From Streptomyces phaeofaciens (GTDB taxonomy: Bacteria; Actinomycetota; Actinomycetes; Streptomycetales; Streptomycetaceae): a DNA stretch of 64,000 nt. The position numbers and the translations under genes are program-made. Location: the NCBI RefSeq assembly GCF_014648915.1, contig NZ_BMSA01000003.1, positions 613,208 through 677,207 on the forward strand, written 5' to 3'. Numbering within the stretch: position 1 is the stretch's first letter; each line of letters begins with the position of its first letter. Of this stretch, positions 51,992 to 62,577 are shown in pieces. A model generated the notes under the pieces. The model was given only the letters and a program-made list of their open reading frames with translations, was not told the DNA's origin and did not search any database.

Positions 51992-53827
51992 TCACCCCGG
52001 ATAAAACGCGACGGAAGCCGTCTCCTTCAGTGTCCGCCAGCCGCTGCCCCCGGGCAGCCACAGCAGCCCGTCCTTGGAGGTCGCGAAGAGGGGGGCGTCG
52101 CTGTCCTCGGAGGCGGCGATGCTGTTGACCTCGGTCAGGCCGGGAAGCGCGCCCGACTCGGGGATCGCCCCGTCGCTCTGCACGTACTGCACCTGTTCGA
52201 CGCCGCCGGCCTCCTGTCCGACGACGACGAGCCGACTGTCGCCGGCCCACGACACGGCCGCGACCCGCTCCAACTCGGGTGTGGCGGAGCGCAGTTCCTG
52301 GACGGAGACGGACGGCTTGCCCTCGCTGTCCTCGGTCCGCTCGATGCGGCCGATGAGCAGGGACTGCTTGCCGTCCTTGTCCACGACGAGCGCGATCCGC
52401 GCCCCGTCGGCGGCGACCCGTACGGCGTCGATCCGGCCGTCCAGCCTGGGGGTGAGCACCTCCAGGGCCGGGCTCGCACCCTTCTCCAGCAGGAGCAGCC
52501 GCGGGTCGGCGGGGTTGCGGTCGGCCACCCACAGGTCGCCCTGGGCGTCCCAGGTGGGCGTGGTCAGCCGGTCGGTCTCCGTCTTGCCCTGGCTCAGCAG
52601 GACGGGCTCCCCGAGGGAGCTGCCGGTGACGGTGGAGGTGACGTAGAGGGACTTGCCGTCGAGGGCGACTCCGGCGGCGCTGTGTTCGTCGCGGGCCACG
52701 GCGACGGAGCGCAGGGCCTTGGTGCCGTCGCCGAGCGCGCCGGGCACGGGGTCGGCGCTGTTGCCGCCGGTGGCGCTGTCGGCCATGCGGACGAGGCGGT
52801 GGCGTCCGTCGATGAAGTACAGGTATTCGGGGCGGGCGCGCGAGCCGCGCTCGGCGACGGCCGCGGCCTGGCCGTCGTTGAGGGAGCAGAGCTGCTTGCC
52901 GCCCGCGCGCAGCGCGATCTCCTCCACCGTGGGGGTGACGCTCTGGAGGGTGAACAGCAGCTGGGCGGCCATCTCCTCGCACTTGCCCTCCCCGATGCGG
53001 GCGGCCTTGTCGTTGAGCGGCACGGTGAGCTTGTTCTGGTCGTCGGGGGTCAGGGCGGTGACGCCCTTCGGCAGTGCGGTGCCGGTGGGGAAGCCGGAGC
53101 GGACGACGGGGCGGAGCCAGCTGGTGGGTCCGTTGAGCAGGGAGCGCACCATCTGGGTCATGGGGTCGACGCGTTCCCGTACGAAGACGGGGTCGGCGAC
53201 GGTCATCGGCTGGCCGGAACCGGCGGCCGTGGTGTCCGACGCGAAGTAGTACTTGTTGACGGACGTGTAGTTGCGCTGGAAGTCCGACTTGCCCATGACG
53301 ACGCCCTGGGGGAGCGCGTCGATGCGCCACTGGCGGGTCTTCTTGTCGCGGGTGAGGTGCACGGTCTCGCTGTAGTCGCCGGAGGCGGGGCTGTACGACT
53401 GCTGCGCGTCGACGAGGGCGACCTTGGTGCCGGTGAGGATGAAGGCGTAGTCGTCGCCGTCCTCCCAGGCGCCGGAGCGGCCGGCTTCGGTGCCGGGTCC
53501 GTCGGCGAGTACGGTCGTGAGCCGCTCGGGCTCCCATTTCTGGGCGGCTCGGCTGGTCAGGTACTGCCGTGCGGTGGAGAAGCCGGGGTCGTCGCTGGTC
53601 AGCGCTTCGAGGAAGCCCTGGACGATCTCCGAGGGCGGTGCGTCGTCGCGGGGTGGCATGGCGAACACCCGGACCTGGGTGTCCTGGCGCGGGGTGGATT
53701 CGACGCCGCGCAGGTCGCCGCTGTCGGGCATCGAGGCGCACCCGGCCAGCAGTACGACGCCACACGTGGCGTACGCCACCGCGCGCCCCGGCGTGCGCCG
53801 GGCGTGTCCGTCGCGGTCAGCGCCCAC
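51992..53827 (-). CDS. lpqB: Lipoprotein LpqB (MtrAB accessory)
   Basis: 611 aa from GTG at 53827, overlapping the mtrB 3' end by 11 bp. Lipoprotein signal with lipobox LLAGC (Cys30). A GerMN-like domain (about 185-300) precedes a C-terminal beta-propeller-like region with repeated strands (LWVADRNPADPRLLLLEKG, IALVVDKDGKQSLLIGRI, AAVSWAGDSRLVVVGQ). In mycobacteria LpqB interacts with the extracellular domain of MtrB and modulates it; the conserved gene order suggests the same here. Probably transcribed with mtrA and mtrB. Confidence 0.95.
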   Translation of the reverse strand: MGADRDGHARRTPGRAVAYATCGVVLLAGCASMPDSGDLRGVESTPRQDTQVRVFAMPPRDDAPPSEIVQGFLEALTSDDPGFSTARQYLTSRAAQKWEPERLTTVLADGPGTEAGRSGAWEDGDDYAFILTGTKVALVDAQQSYSPASGDYSETVHLTRDKKTRQWRIDALPQGVVMGKSDFQRNYTSVNKYYFASDTTAAGSGQPMTVADPVFVRERVDPMTQMVRSLLNGPTSWLRPVVRSGFPTGTALPKGVTALTPDDQNKLTVPLNDKAARIGEGKCEEMAAQLLFTLQSVTPTVEEIALRAGGKQLCSLNDGQAAAVAERGSRARPEYLYFIDGRHRLVRMADSATGGNSADPVPGALGDGTKALRSVAVARDEHSAAGVALDGKSLYVTSTVTGSSLGEPVLLSQGKTETDRLTTPTWDAQGDLWVADRNPADPRLLLLEKGASPALEVLTPRLDGRIDAVRVAADGARIALVVDKDGKQSLLIGRIERTEDSEGKPSVSVQELRSATPELERVAAVSWAGDSRLVVVGQEAGGVEQVQYVQSDGAIPESGALPGLTEVNSIAASEDSDAPLFATSKDGLLWLPGGSGWRTLKETASVAFYPG

Positions 53828-55976
53828 GAAATGCCTCCCCTTGTTCGTCAGGGCCGTCCGCGGTGGCGTCCTTGCGCCCCGGTGCCCCGCTGTGTGCCGC
53901 GTCCTTGCGCCCGGACGTCTCGCCGGAGGCGGTCCGCGGCTCGTCCTGCCGTGCTGTGTCCGGACCGGTGCCCGGTCCGGTGCCTGCTGTCCTCCGTGCC
54001 GCTCCCGCGCCTGTCGCGCCCCCCGAGGAGGCGGGCCGTGGCACCACGCGGGCGCCGTTGCCCGGCAGCGCCGTGGGGTCGGCCGTGGGCGGTATCGCGG
54101 ACAGTCGGGGTGCGAGCGGGGCGCGAGCGGACGACCGTTGTTCGGCGGCCGGCTGGACCGGCACGGTGGCGCTCTTCTCCCCGCTGCCGCGGGGCAGGCC
54201 CGCCTCGTCGAGGCCGCGGTTGCGGCGGGAGTCCTTGGGTTCCAGTGGTATCGGGGAGCCTCGCAGCGGCTCGTCCGCCGTCCGGGGCAGGGTCAGCCGG
54301 AACTGCGAGCCGCCGCCGGGCTCGCCCCAGGCCTGGAGCCAGCCGCCGTGCAGTCGTGCGTCCTCCTGGGCGATGGACAGGCCGAGGCCGGTTCCGCCGG
54401 TGGTACGCGCGCGTGCCGGGTCGGCCCGCCAGAAGCGGCTGAAGACGCGAGTGGCCTCGCCGGGCTTGAGCCCGACGCCGTAGTCGCGGACGGCGACGGC
54501 GACGGCGCCGCCCGCCGAGGCGAGCTTGACGACGACATCCCTGCCCTCGCCGTGTTCCACGGCGTTGACGACGAGGTTGCGCAGTACCCGTTCGACGCGC
54601 CGGGCGTCTGCCTCGGCGACCACGGGCTGCTGGTCGCCGAGGACCCGTATGGCTGTGCCCTTGCGGTCGGCGAGCGGCGCGGCGCCGCTGACGACGCGCC
54701 GTACGACTTCGCGCAGGTCGATCGGCTCGGCCTCGAGTGCGGCCGCTCCGGCGTCGAAGCGGCTGATCTCGAGGAGGTCGGCGAGCAGCGACTCGAACCG
54801 GTCGAGCTGGTCGGCGAGCAGTTCCGCGGACCGCGCGGTGACGGGGTCGAAGTCCTCGCGTGCGTCGTGGATGACGTCGGCGGCCATCCGGACGGTGGTC
54901 AGGGGCGTCCGCAGTTCGTGCGAGACGTCGGACACGAACCGTCGCTGCATCCGCGACAGGTCCTCCAGCTGCTGGATCTTGAGCTGGAGGTTCTGCGCCA
55001 TCTTGTTGAAGGCTTCGCCGAGGCGTGCGATGTCGTCCTCGCCGGTGACCTTCATCCGTTCCTGGAGGCGTCCGGCGGAGAGCCGCTCGGCGATCCCGGC
55101 GGCCATCCGTACGGGGGTGACGACCTGGCGTACGACGAGCCAGGCGATGGCTCCGAGGAGTACGACGACGAAGAGTCCCGCGGTCGCCAGGGTGCCCTTG
55201 ACCAGGCTCAGCGACTTCTCCTCCTGGGTGAGCGGGAAGAGGTAGTACAGCTCGTAGGGGTCGCCGTTGGGGTCGTTGAGCTGTTTGCCGATGACGAGGG
55301 CGGGCTGGGACTCGTTGTTGTTGCTGTACCGGATGCGTGTGTAGCTCTGGGCCGCGCCGGTGCTGGTGTTGATGCGTGAGCGCAGGTCCTCGGGGACGCT
55401 CTTGTTGGGGTTGACGTCGCCGGAGGCGCGCGGGCCCCGGCCGCCGCCGCTGTCGTCGCCGGGGGGCAGGGTGACCACGTCGAAGGCGCCCTGGCCGCCG
55501 CTGGACAGCGACGACACGAGCTCACTCATCCATTCGATGACGTTCTGCGGGTTGGAGCCGTCGACGGGGGCGCCGTCGACGCCGGCGCCGGCCGTCTCGT
55601 CGGACTTCTGCTTGGCCACGGCGAACCCGCCGGTGGCCTGGCTCTGGGAGGCCTTGACCTTGGCGTCGAGCAGCCCGTTGCGGACCTGCCCGATGACGAC
55701 GAAGCCGAGCAGCAGGACGACGCCGAGCGACATCAGCAGGGTCGTGGCGACGACCTTGAGCTGGATGTTGCGCCGCCACAGCCGCATGACGGGCAGCAGC
55801 GGCCGGCGCACCCAGCGCAGCAGCAGTCGCAGAACGGGGCTGCCCTGCACTCCGCCCTGAAGCAGGCCTCCTTCGAGGAGGCGTCCGAAGCGTGAACCCA
55901 TCGTCTTACGGCCGACAGGCCGCTCCGGACGGGCCCCGGACCGGCCGGGGGCCGAAGCGGCACTGTCTCCGGTCAT
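53817..55976 (-). CDS. mtrB: Sensor histidine kinase MtrB
   Basis: 719 aa from ATG at 55976, one base after the mtrA stop (TGACATG); an upstream ATG at 56009 would overlap mtrA. TM1 lies at about 75-97, an extracytoplasmic sensor domain at about 98-262, TM2 at about 264-283, HAMP at about 283-335, the phosphoacceptor His353 in SHELRTPLTTVRM, and an HATPase domain ending near 595 (NLVVNAVEHGE, VRDYGVGLKPGE, GGTGLGLSIAQEDARLHGG). The last 120 residues are a Pro/Ala/Gly-rich disordered tail. MtrB controls MtrA, which links development, wall metabolism and antibiotic production in Streptomyces. Confidence 0.95.
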   Translation of the reverse strand: MTGDSAASAPGRSGARPERPVGRKTMGSRFGRLLEGGLLQGGVQGSPVLRLLLRWVRRPLLPVMRLWRRNIQLKVVATTLLMSLGVVLLLGFVVIGQVRNGLLDAKVKASQSQATGGFAVAKQKSDETAGAGVDGAPVDGSNPQNVIEWMSELVSSLSSGGQGAFDVVTLPPGDDSGGGRGPRASGDVNPNKSVPEDLRSRINTSTGAAQSYTRIRYSNNNESQPALVIGKQLNDPNGDPYELYYLFPLTQEEKSLSLVKGTLATAGLFVVVLLGAIAWLVVRQVVTPVRMAAGIAERLSAGRLQERMKVTGEDDIARLGEAFNKMAQNLQLKIQQLEDLSRMQRRFVSDVSHELRTPLTTVRMAADVIHDAREDFDPVTARSAELLADQLDRFESLLADLLEISRFDAGAAALEAEPIDLREVVRRVVSGAAPLADRKGTAIRVLGDQQPVVAEADARRVERVLRNLVVNAVEHGEGRDVVVKLASAGGAVAVAVRDYGVGLKPGEATRVFSRFWRADPARARTTGGTGLGLSIAQEDARLHGGWLQAWGEPGGGSQFRLTLPRTADEPLRGSPIPLEPKDSRRNRGLDEAGLPRGSGEKSATVPVQPAAEQRSSARAPLAPRLSAIPPTADPTALPGNGARVVPRPASSGGATGAGAARRTAGTGPGTGPDTARQDEPRTASGETSGRKDAAHSGAPGRKDATADGPDEQGEAFRGR

Positions 55977-55977
55977 G

Positions 55978-56667
55978 TCAGCTCGGCCCTGCCTTGTATC
56001 CGACGCCACGGACGGTCACCACGATCTCCGGCCGCTCCGGGTCCTTCTCGACCTTGGAGCGCAGTCGCTGCACATGCACGTTCACCAGACGGGTGTCGGC
56101 GGCGTGCCGGTAGCCCCACACCTGCTCGAGGAGCACCTCGCGCGTGAACACCTGCCAGGGCTTGCGGGCGAGTGCGACGAGCAGGTCGAACTCCAGCGGC
56201 GTCAGCGCGATCGACTGGCCCTCGCGCTTCACGGAGTGACCGGCCACGTCGATGAGGAGGTCGCCGATGGCGAGCTGCTCCGGCGCCGGCTCCTCCGACC
56301 TGCGCAGCCTCGCCCGGATCCGGGCGACCAGCTCCTTCGGCTTGAACGGCTTCACGATGTAGTCGTCGGCGCCGGACTCCAGCCCGACCACCACATCGAC
56401 GGTGTCGCTCTTCGCCGTGAGCATCACGATCGGCACGCCGGACTCGGCCCGGATGAGGCGGCACACCTCGATGCCGTCCCGTCCGGGCAGCATCAGGTCC
56501 AGCAGCACCAGATCGGGCTTGGCCTCACGGAAAGCAGCCAGCGCCTTGTCGCCGTCGGCTACAAAAGACGGCTCAAAACCTTCACCACGCAGCACGATGC
56601 CGAGCATCTCGGCAAGTGCGGTGTCGTCGTCGACGACAAGGACTCGTCCCTTCATAAACGACATCAT
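55978..56667 (-). CDS. mtrA: Response regulator MtrA
   Basis: 229 aa. OmpR-family regulator: receiver (about 6-120) with VVDDDTALAEML, phosphoacceptor Asp57 in LVLLDLMLPGRDG, Thr in VMLTAKSD, Lys in IVKPFKPKEL; winged helix (about 135-227) with LTPLEFDLLVALARKPWQVFTREVLLEQVWGYRHAADTRLVNVHVQRLR. The sequence is the strongly conserved actinobacterial MtrA. ATG at 56667 (MMSFMKG), with alternatives at the next Met codons. Repeats of GTGAC/CAGTG in 56680-56715 just upstream may include autoregulatory sites, but no canonical pair was identified. Confidence 0.97.
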   Translation of the reverse strand: MMSFMKGRVLVVDDDTALAEMLGIVLRGEGFEPSFVADGDKALAAFREAKPDLVLLDLMLPGRDGIEVCRLIRAESGVPIVMLTAKSDTVDVVVGLESGADDYIVKPFKPKELVARIRARLRRSEEPAPEQLAIGDLLIDVAGHSVKREGQSIALTPLEFDLLVALARKPWQVFTREVLLEQVWGYRHAADTRLVNVHVQRLRSKVEKDPERPEIVVTVRGVGYKAGPS

Positions 56668-56858
56668 CCCATTCTCATAACAGTGACAGTGGTGCAGGTG
56701 AGCATGGTCACTGGCCCGTGACGATAGTCGTATCCGGCCGTCACTGTCTGCCCTCGTCCGTCGACCTCGTTGTCGGCACCGATACCGGCCCGTCGGCCGG
56801 CACCCGCGCCGCGATCCCTACCCACCGCCGCCACCGGCTCCCGGCCGGCCGTCCACCG

Positions 56859-57989
56859 TCACCGTGCGTGACCGGCGCGCAGCTCCGCGAGGCCCTCCGC
56901 CGTCACGGGCGAGACGACCCCTTCCTCCGTGACGATCGCCGTCACCAGCTCGGGCGGCGTCACGTCGAACGCGGGGTTGTACGCCTGCGTCCCCAGCGGC
57001 GCCACCGGCATCCCGCCGCCCGCCCCCGTCACCGGCACCTGGGGCGCCGCCAGCTCCGTCACCTCGAACCCGGGCCGCTGCTCGACCTCGATCGACGCCC
57101 CGCTCGGGGTGTCCGGATCCAGCGTCGTCACCGGCGCGACCACGATGAACGGCACATGGTGGTAGCGGGCGAGCACCGCCAGCGGATAACTGCCCACCTT
57201 GTTGGCCACCGAGCCGTCCGCGGCGATACGGTCCGCCCCGATCAGCACCGCGTCCACCTCCCCGGCCGAGAACAGCGAACCCGCCGCGTTGTCCGTGAGC
57301 AGCGTGTACGCCATACCGCTGCGCGCCGCCTCGTACGCCGTCAGACGGGCCCCCTGCAACAGCGGACGGGTCTCGTCCACCCACAGCCGCCGCAGCCGCC
57401 CCGCCCGGTGCGCCGCGAGCGCCACCGCGAACGCCGTCCCCTCCCCGCCCGACACCAGCGCCCCGGTGTTGCAGTGGGTCAGGACGCGGTGCCCGCCACC
57501 GGGCAGCAGCTCGTCGAGAAGCGCCAGCCCGTGCCCGGCCATCCGGGTGCTGGCCTCGGCATCCTCCCGGTGCAGCTGCCGCGCGGCAGCCAGCGCGGCC
57601 CGCGCACCCTGCGCGGGATCACCGCCTCCGGCCAGCGCCGCCACATACGCGGCGCGGGCCCGGCCCACACCGAGCGACAGGTTCACCGCGGTGGGCCGGG
57701 CACCCGCCAGCGCGGTCGCGGCCTCGTCCACGTCGAAGCCCCGTGTGGCGGCGAGCGCGACGCCGTACGCCCCGGCGATGCCGAGCAGCGGCGCCCCGCG
57801 CACGGCGAGCGACCGGATCGCCTCCACCAGCGCGGACGCGTCCGTACAGATGCGTTCGACTTCCTCGGCCGGCAGCCTCGTCTGGTCGAGAAGCACCAGT
57901 ACAGGGCCTTCGGGGGGCTCTTCCCAGCGAATCGCGGGTATCCCGGTCGACCGCTTGTCCTCGCCGGATTGCGCGTACTGATCAGCCAT
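56859..57989 (-). CDS. mtnA: S-methyl-5-thioribose-1-phosphate isomerase
   Basis: 376 aa. It converts methylthioribose-1-phosphate to methylthioribulose-1-phosphate in the methionine salvage pathway. eIF2B-related fold with MtnA signatures: IRSLAVRGAPLLGIAGAYG near residue 60, the catalytic Cys173 in LTHCNTGALVS and Asp253 in LIGADRIAADGSVANKVGSY. A GGGMPVAPLGTQAYNPAFDVTPPELV motif near the C-terminus is standard. No other salvage genes are adjacent. It lies upstream-tandem to mtrA with a 191-bp gap, so it is probably separate from the mtr operon. Confidence 0.96.
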   Translation of the reverse strand: MADQYAQSGEDKRSTGIPAIRWEEPPEGPVLVLLDQTRLPAEEVERICTDASALVEAIRSLAVRGAPLLGIAGAYGVALAATRGFDVDEAATALAGARPTAVNLSLGVGRARAAYVAALAGGGDPAQGARAALAAARQLHREDAEASTRMAGHGLALLDELLPGGGHRVLTHCNTGALVSGGEGTAFAVALAAHRAGRLRRLWVDETRPLLQGARLTAYEAARSGMAYTLLTDNAAGSLFSAGEVDAVLIGADRIAADGSVANKVGSYPLAVLARYHHVPFIVVAPVTTLDPDTPSGASIEVEQRPGFEVTELAAPQVPVTGAGGGMPVAPLGTQAYNPAFDVTPPELVTAIVTEEGVVSPVTAEGLAELRAGHAR

Positions 57990-58129
57990 GCGGTCAGTCT
58001 GCCCCGGATCCGGCGGACAATTGAAGGTGCGCAGCCCCTACCGCGGCCCGTCACCCGATGACCACCCCGTGGCACGATGGCTGCCAACCTGCCACCGCGA
58101 CCGCGGACGGGCATCGTGAAGGAGCGACG

Positions 58130-59479
58130 ATGAACGACACTCCGGGCTGGGCCTCGCCCGGATCCGCCCCGTCCGACGGAAGGGATCCCGGCGCGTCCGA
58201 CCCCGCCGACCGTCCCACCGGCCCGCAGCCCGCGGACCAGCCGGACCCGAACCCACAGAGCCCCGGCACGAAGTGGTCGAACGAGCAGCCGCCACCCGCT
58301 CCGTGGTCCGCGCCCGCAGGCCCCCAGAATCCGGCCCAGCCCCCTCCGCCCCCGCCCCCCGGCCCCGGCTGGGGCGGCAGACCCCCCGCAGGCCCCGGGG
58401 GCTACGGCGGCCGGCCCCCGGGTCCGGGCGGCTACGGAAACCACGGTGGCTACGGCACTCCCGGCTGGGGCTCCGGCTGGGGCGGCCCGCCGCCCGCGGT
58501 GAAGCCCGGTGTGATCCCGCTGCGCCCGCTCGGCGTCGGCGAGATGCTCGACGGCGCCGTCTCCACCATGCGCACCTACTGGCGCACGGCCCTCGGGATC
58601 TCCCTGACTGTCTCGATCGTCTTCGAGATCGCCGCCGTCCTGCTCCAGGGCCTGGTCCTGGACGACGCCCTGGACACCTCCGCCCTCGGCGACACGAGCT
58701 CCAGCCTCGAAGAGCAGACCCGCGCCATGGGCGACGTCATGCGCAGCTCCGGTCTCCTCCTCCTGATCAGCATGCTCGCCGTCCTCACGGCGACCGCCCT
58801 GCTCGCCCCCGTCGTCAGCCGCGCGGTACTCGGCAAGCCGGTCACCCTCAAGGAGGCCTGGCGCGACGCGCGCCCGCAGATCCCCCGGATGCTCGGCCTG
58901 ACCCTCGTCCTGCTGCTCATCACGGCCGGTGTCGCCGCCGTCTGTGTCCTGCCCGGCATCCTCGTGGCCGCGTCGGGCAGTGCTGACGGCGGTGCCGCGC
59001 TCATCAGCCTCGGCGTCTTCGGCGCGACCGGACTCGTCCTGTGGCTGGTGGTCCGCTACTCCCTCGCCGCGCCCGCCCTGATGCTGGAGAAGCAGGGCAT
59101 CAGGAAGTCCCTGAGCCGCTCCGCGAAACTCGTCCGCGGCTCCTGGTGGCGGATGTTCGGCATCCAACTGCTCGCCGTGATCATCGCGAACATCATCTCC
59201 GTGATCGTCGTCGTCCCCTTCGCCCTCCTCGGCGCCGCCCTGAGCGACGCGGGAATCGGCGGACTCGTCGACGCCGGCAGCGACTACGGCTGGACCTACC
59301 TCATCGTCGGCGGAATCGGCTCGGTCATCGGCTCCATGATCACGCTCCCGATCGCGGCAGGCGTCACCGTGCTCCTCTACATCGACCAGCGCATCCGCCG
59401 CGAGGCCCTCGACCTCGACCTGGCCCGCGCCGCGGGCGTCCAGGGCTACGGATCCCCCGGCACCACCTCCGGGGGCTGA
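58130..59479 (+). CDS. Polytopic membrane protein with Pro/Gly-rich N-terminus
   Basis: 449 aa from ATG at 58130 with GAAGGAG upstream. A disordered Pro/Gly/Trp-rich cytoplasmic region (1-120, GGYG repeats) is followed by about six TM segments. The motif PLGVGEMLDGAVSTMRTYWRTALGIS starts the membrane part, resembling the GPDPase_memb (glycerophosphodiesterase membrane-domain) group without a catalytic domain. It opens a five-gene plus-strand unit with DUF4129, DUF4350, MoxR and DUF58 genes (gaps of 4 bp or overlaps after this gene). Function unknown; probably a membrane scaffold for that system. Confidence 0.8.
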   Translation: MNDTPGWASPGSAPSDGRDPGASDPADRPTGPQPADQPDPNPQSPGTKWSNEQPPPAPWSAPAGPQNPAQPPPPPPPGPGWGGRPPAGPGGYGGRPPGPGGYGNHGGYGTPGWGSGWGGPPPAVKPGVIPLRPLGVGEMLDGAVSTMRTYWRTALGISLTVSIVFEIAAVLLQGLVLDDALDTSALGDTSSSLEEQTRAMGDVMRSSGLLLLISMLAVLTATALLAPVVSRAVLGKPVTLKEAWRDARPQIPRMLGLTLVLLLITAGVAAVCVLPGILVAASGSADGGAALISLGVFGATGLVLWLVVRYSLAAPALMLEKQGIRKSLSRSAKLVRGSWWRMFGIQLLAVIIANIISVIVVVPFALLGAALSDAGIGGLVDAGSDYGWTYLIVGGIGSVIGSMITLPIAAGVTVLLYIDQRIRREALDLDLARAAGVQGYGSPGTTSGG

Positions 59480-59483
59480 TGCG

Positions 59484-60395
59484 GTGAGACCGACGGGGGG
59501 AGTTCTCACAGCGGTACCCATCACGGACGGAACACCCGCACAGGTGCTCCCGCCCGCCCCGGCCGAAGCGGCCCCAGACGCCCTCGCACACGCCGCCGAC
59601 CCGGCCTTCGCGGCCCTGTCGCACGCGGCCGACGCGATCCCCGCGGCCCTGTCCCACGCGGCCGGCAGGGCCGTGCACGCCCTGCTGCACACGGCCGACC
59701 TGCCGGTCATGGCACTGGCCGGCTCGAACGACGAACCTCCCCTCACCGTCCCCCGCGACCCCGCGCGGGAGGCGGCCCGCCGCGAACTGTCCAAACGCCT
59801 GTACCACGAGAACGACCCCAGCCCCCTCGAACGGGCCCTCAACGCCTTCTGGGACTGGATCGGCAACCTGTTCGGCACCGCGTCGACCGCCACCCCCGGC
59901 GGCACGCTCGGCCTCCTGGTCGTCATCCTGGCCGTGCTCGCCGTCGTCGGCGCCCTGTGGTGGCGCCTGGGCACCCCCCGCCGCGAACCCACCTCCACCA
60001 CCGCCCTGTTCGACGACCGCCCCCGCAGCGCCGCCGAACACCGCGCCGCCGCCGAGGCGCACGCCGCCCAGGGCCACTGGAACCAGGCCGTCCAGGAACG
60101 CATGCGCGCCCTCGTCCGCTCCCTGGAGGAACGCGCCCTCCTGGACACCCGCCCCGGCCGCACCGCCGACGAGGCCGCCGCCGAGGCCGGCCGCACCCTG
60201 CCCGCCCACACCGACCGACTGCGCACCGCCGCCCGCGACTTCGACGACGTGACATACGGCGGCCGCACCGCCACCGCCCAGGCGTACCAACGCATCGCCG
60301 AACTCGACCACGACATCGACCGCACCACACCCCAACTCACCGCGAGCAGCGCCCACACCGCGGCCGACCCGACCCACCGGGGAGCCGCCGAATGA
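59484..60395 (+). CDS. DUF4129 membrane protein
   Basis: 303 aa from GTG at 59484. The first 70 residues contain imperfect Ala/His repeats (HAAD.AFAALSHAAD.IPAALSHAAG). A region with DPAREAARRELSKRLYHENDP and FWDWIGNLF precedes one TM helix (about 140-158). The cytoplasmic DUF4129 domain lies at about 190-275: AHAAQGHWNQAVQERMRALVRSLEERALLDTRPGRTADEAAAEAG. DUF4129 proteins commonly accompany MoxR/DUF58/transglutaminase operons; their biochemical role is unknown. The stop overlaps the next ATG (ATGA). Confidence 0.85.
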   Translation: MRPTGGVLTAVPITDGTPAQVLPPAPAEAAPDALAHAADPAFAALSHAADAIPAALSHAAGRAVHALLHTADLPVMALAGSNDEPPLTVPRDPAREAARRELSKRLYHENDPSPLERALNAFWDWIGNLFGTASTATPGGTLGLLVVILAVLAVVGALWWRLGTPRREPTSTTALFDDRPRSAAEHRAAAEAHAAQGHWNQAVQERMRALVRSLEERALLDTRPGRTADEAAAEAGRTLPAHTDRLRTAARDFDDVTYGGRTATAQAYQRIAELDHDIDRTTPQLTASSAHTAADPTHRGAAE

Positions 60396-61584
60396 CCTCC
60401 CGGGCCACGCTCCCCTCCACTTCCACCTCCCCCACCGCCCGCCAACTGTGGACCCGCGCGCGCGGCATCGCCCTCGCCGTCGCCCTCCTCCTCGTCGGCG
60501 CCGTCGCCCTCGCCACCCTCCAGTCCGACGCCCGCCACGGCTCCCTCGACCCACGCTCCGCCGACCCCTACGGCAGCCGCGCCGTCGCCGAACTCCTCGC
60601 CGACCGCGGTGTGTCCACCCGCGTGGTCACCACCCTCGCCGAGGCCCGCACCGCCACAGGACCCGACACCACCCTCCTGGTCGCCACCCCCGACCTCCTG
60701 ACGGAACGCCAGCAGAAGGCCCTGCACACGGCAACGGCCGGCTCGGGCGGCCGCACCGTCCTCGTCGCCCCCGGCAGCCCGTCCGTCGGCATCCTCGCCC
60801 CCGGAGTCACAGCGGACCCCGCCACCAGCCGCGACTCCGCCCTCTCCCCCGACTGCGCCCTCCCCGACGCCCGGCGCGCCGGCACCGCCGAAACCGGCGG
60901 CACCCGCTACACCACCCACCACCTCGACGCCGACGAGTGCTACCCCAGCCGACGCCTGGCCACCCTGCTGCGCATCCCCGACCCCTCCGGCGACGGCGAC
61001 ACCGTCGTCCTCGGCGCACCCGACATCCTCTTCAACACCCGCCTCGACCAGCAGGGCAACGCCTCGCTCGCCCTCCAACTCCTCGGCTCCCGCCCCCATC
61101 TCGTCTGGTACCTCCCCTCACTCTCCGACACCTCCACCACCGGCCAGGACGACGAGAAGAGCTTCTTCGACCTGCTCCCCTCCGGCTGGCTCTGGGGCAC
61201 CCTTCAACTCTTCGTCGCGGCAGCCCTGGCCGCCCTCTGGCGAGCACGCCGACTCGGCCCCCTGGTACCCGAACAACTCCCCGTGGCGATCCGCGCCTCC
61301 GAAACCGTCGAAGGCCGCGCCCGCCTCTACCGCAAGGCGGCCGCCCGCGACCGCGCGGCCGCCGCTCTTCGCTCCACCACCCGCACCCGCCTCGCCCCCC
61401 TCGTAGGCGTCCCCGTCACCCAGGCACACACGCCCGAAGCACTCGTCCCCGCCCTGTCCGCCCACCTCCACGGTGACGGACAGCCCCTGCACTCCCTCCT
61501 CTTCGGCCCGCCGCCCAGCGACGACACCGCCCTCATCGCACTCGCCGACCAACTCGACGCCCTCGAAAGAGAGGTACGCCGTCC

Positions 61585-61588
<4 letters not shown>
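60392..61588 (+). CDS. DUF4350 membrane protein
   Basis: 398 aa from ATG at 60392. TM1 lies at about 25-43. An extracytoplasmic DUF4350-type domain (about 50-265) shows GSLDPRSADPYGSRAVAELLADRGVSTRVV and TTLLVATPDLLTERQQ. TM2 (about 268-286) precedes a cytoplasmic tail with RASETVEGRARLYRKAAARDRAAAALR. The DPxGSRAxAELLxxRG pattern is the hallmark of this family. Four-base overlaps with both neighbours show a tightly coupled operon. Function unknown. Confidence 0.87.
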
Positions 61589-62576
<988 letters not shown>

Positions 62577-62577
<1 letters not shown>
